Shown here: positions 4,840 to 5,445 of the stretch, piece by piece
Position numbering within the stretch: position 1 is the stretch's first letter
Layout of the letters: each line of letters opens with the position of its first letter
DNA from: Chloroflexota bacterium
GTDB lineage: Bacteria; Chloroflexota; Anaerolineae; B4-G1
Length of the DNA: 5,445 nt
NCBI GenBank assembly: GCA_003648085.1
Contig: QMOC01000219.1
Location: 1-5,445, forward strand
Reading direction: 5' to 3'
Program-made: the position numbers and the translations under genes
Notes under the pieces: generated by a model
What the model saw: the letters and a program-made list of their open reading frames with translations, nothing else
What the model was told of the DNA's origin: nothing
Database searches by the model: none

Positions 4840-4902
4840 GCCCGGCGATGAAGTCGCCGGGCTACAGAGCAGCGGGGGATCAATCCCCCTTACTTACCGC
4901 AA
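4840..4902 (+). repeat. Two-hairpin unit, left copy
   Basis: Hairpin 1 has a 9-bp stem (4840-4848 with 4854-4862) and loop TGAAG. An 11-nt linker TACAGAGCAGC (4863-4873) leads to hairpin 2, a 6-bp stem (4874-4879 with 4884-4889) with a 4-nt loop, followed by TTAC and then CCGCAA. The same order recurs, inverted, at 4922-4982 with different stems. Confidence 0.7.
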
Positions 4903-4921
4903 AGACCGTTTTCCTGCTGTG

Positions 4922-4982
4922 TTGCGGCGTAAGCCCGACTCGTCGGGCGCTGCTTCGTAGCACGGGCACTTCATGCCCGTGC
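4922..4982 (-). repeat. Two-hairpin unit, right inverted copy
   Basis: Read on the minus strand: a 9-bp stem (4982-4974 with 4968-4960) with loop TGAAG, linker TACGAAGCAGC (4959-4949, 9 of 11 identical to the left copy), a 6-bp stem (4948-4943 with 4938-4933) with a 4-nt loop, then TTAC and CCGCAA. Stem lengths, loop and linker are kept, while the second stem is entirely different in sequence and the first stem differs at several paired positions. Confidence 0.7.
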
Positions 4983-5068
4983 GGGCCGCGTGAGAAAGTG
5001 TCAACTCATTCTAAACCATCCCCTCGCGAGTGGAGGTCAAAAATGACGTGCAGAAGTCTCGTCCCCAT

Positions 5069-5093
5069 GAGTTCCCACGAGTTCCTACGGAGG
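5069..5093 (+). promoter_or_regulatory. Ribosome-binding site preceded by a 10-bp tandem repeat
   Basis: GAGTTCCCAC (5069-5078) is followed directly by GAGTTCCTAC (5079-5088). A strong GGAGG (5089-5093) follows, 4 nt before the ATG at 5098, and fixes that start codon. An in-frame stop at 5068-5070 excludes an earlier start. Confidence 0.7.
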
Positions 5094-5097
5094 AGAA

Positions 5098-5445
5098 ATG
5101 CGCAAAACAGTTCTACCTCTCACCGTCGCCCTGGTCACCATTCTTGCAACGATACTCCTGCTGACAACCATTGCCGCCGCGAGGCCATTATCTCAACTGG
5201 GGATCACCAGCGTCGAGCCCGACACGCTGGTCAGCGAGAACGGCGGGACGCTGAGCATCTACGGTACGGGCTTCACCAGCGCCACCGTCGCCCGCCTGGT
5301 GGGTTATGGCCTGCTGGATACGACCTACGTCAACAGCACGGCGCTGTTGGCGACGGTGCCCCCCGGCGTCCCCTCCGGCACCTACGATTTGCAGGTGAGC
5401 CAGGACACCATCTCGGCGACGCTGCCCTCGGCGCTGACCATCGCC
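5098..5445 (+). CDS. Secreted IPT/TIG-domain protein (N-terminal part)
   Basis: The first 116 residues are present and the gene runs off the right edge. Residues 1-28 form a Sec signal peptide: R2-K3, a long hydrophobic core (L6 to I25) and A26-A-A28 as the probable cleavage site. From about residue 33 an IPT/TIG (immunoglobulin-like) fold follows: I-T-S-V-E-P-D-T-L near the start, then G-T-L-S-I-Y-G-T-G-F, and later V-P-P-G-V-P-S-G-T-Y-D-L-Q-V. These are the typical strand and turn patterns of the family, which in bacteria occurs in extracellular and surface proteins, often in tandem or with adhesive or sugar-binding modules. The rest of the protein is needed to name a function. It has its own strong ribosome site and is probably transcribed separately from the ABC operon. 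Confidence 0.85.
   Translation, partial: MRKTVLPLTVALVTILATILLLTTIAAARPLSQLGITSVEPDTLVSENGGTLSIYGTGFTSATVARLVGYGLLDTTYVNSTALLATVPPGVPSGTYDLQVSQDTISATLPSALTIA

Larger units (their letters stand above)
4781..5022. mobile_element. 242-bp inverted-repeat element (MITE-like)
   Basis: GGGATGGTT (4781-4789) is perfectly repeated in inverse as AACCATCCC (5014-5022). Inside, TGACACT (4811-4817) pairs with AGTGTCA (4997-5003), and further in lie two inverted copies of a two-hairpin unit (about 4840-4902 and 4922-4982). The element is therefore an imperfect palindrome over most of its length and has no coding capacity. The flanks are only loosely alike (CCTCTGAGT before, CCTCGCGAGT overlapping the right end), so a target duplication is not established. 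A non-autonomous transposon is the best explanation; a structured RNA or a BIME-like pair of extragenic palindromes is possible. Confidence 0.55.

Noticed and set aside
5043..5445. Second open frame from an ATG at 5043
   Set aside because: It has an arginine/histidine-rich composition typical of a shifted GC-rich frame and no clear ribosome site, whereas the frame from 5098 has a signal peptide, an IPT/TIG pattern and a strong GGAGG.

Overview
This looks like a GC-rich bacterial chromosome segment. The organism is probably a Chloroflexota (Anaerolineae-like) bacterium. That is an inference from the gene mix (a Yip1-type membrane protein next to a lone MacB-type ATPase, a DesK/LiaS-like two-component pair, a secreted IPT/TIG protein) and from intergenic regions full of short hairpin repeats; no rRNA or marker gene is present to confirm it.

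Layout. Positions 1-281 hold a cluster of CGTGAC/GTCACG motifs, a good sigma70-type promoter (129-157) and a 98-bp non-coding element (163-260) with imperfect terminal inverted repeats and perfect 9-bp flanking direct repeats. Positions 282-897 (+) carry a two-gene cassette: a small conserved protein overlapping by 53 nt a MNT-like nucleotidyltransferase, a toxin-antitoxin-like arrangement. Positions 898-2749 (-) carry a NarL/LuxR-type response regulator and a membrane histidine kinase that overlap by 8 nt. Its stop codon abuts that of the nucleotidyltransferase with no gap. Positions 2750-3081 are a divergent promoter region holding a 147-bp element with IS66-like ends and near-perfect 8-bp flanking repeats. 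A 71-bp hairpin built of 10-bp units lies inside it. Positions 3082-4594 (+) carry a Yip1-family membrane protein and a MacB/LolD-type ABC ATPase 7 nt apart. Positions 4595-5097 are non-coding: a 7-bp-period repeat, two candidate promoters and a 242-bp inverted-repeat element (4781-5022) made of two inverted copies of a two-hairpin unit. From 5098 a secreted IPT/TIG-domain protein begins and runs off the window.

How it fits together. The kinase/regulator pair and the Yip1-ABC pair are transcribed divergently from one intergenic region. By analogy with other DesK/LiaRS-type systems beside transporters, the simplest hypothesis is that the regulator senses the envelope and controls the adjacent Yip1-ABC pair. 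The nucleotidyltransferase cassette is AT-richer at its 5' end and looks like accessory cargo.

The most distinctive content is non-coding. Each of the three main intergenic gaps contains a different short inverted-repeat (MITE-like) element next to a promoter. Hairpins in two of them share a TGAAG core on unrelated stems, and the two halves of the third element keep pairing despite stem sequence changes, which points to selection or copying at the level of folded RNA or single-stranded DNA.
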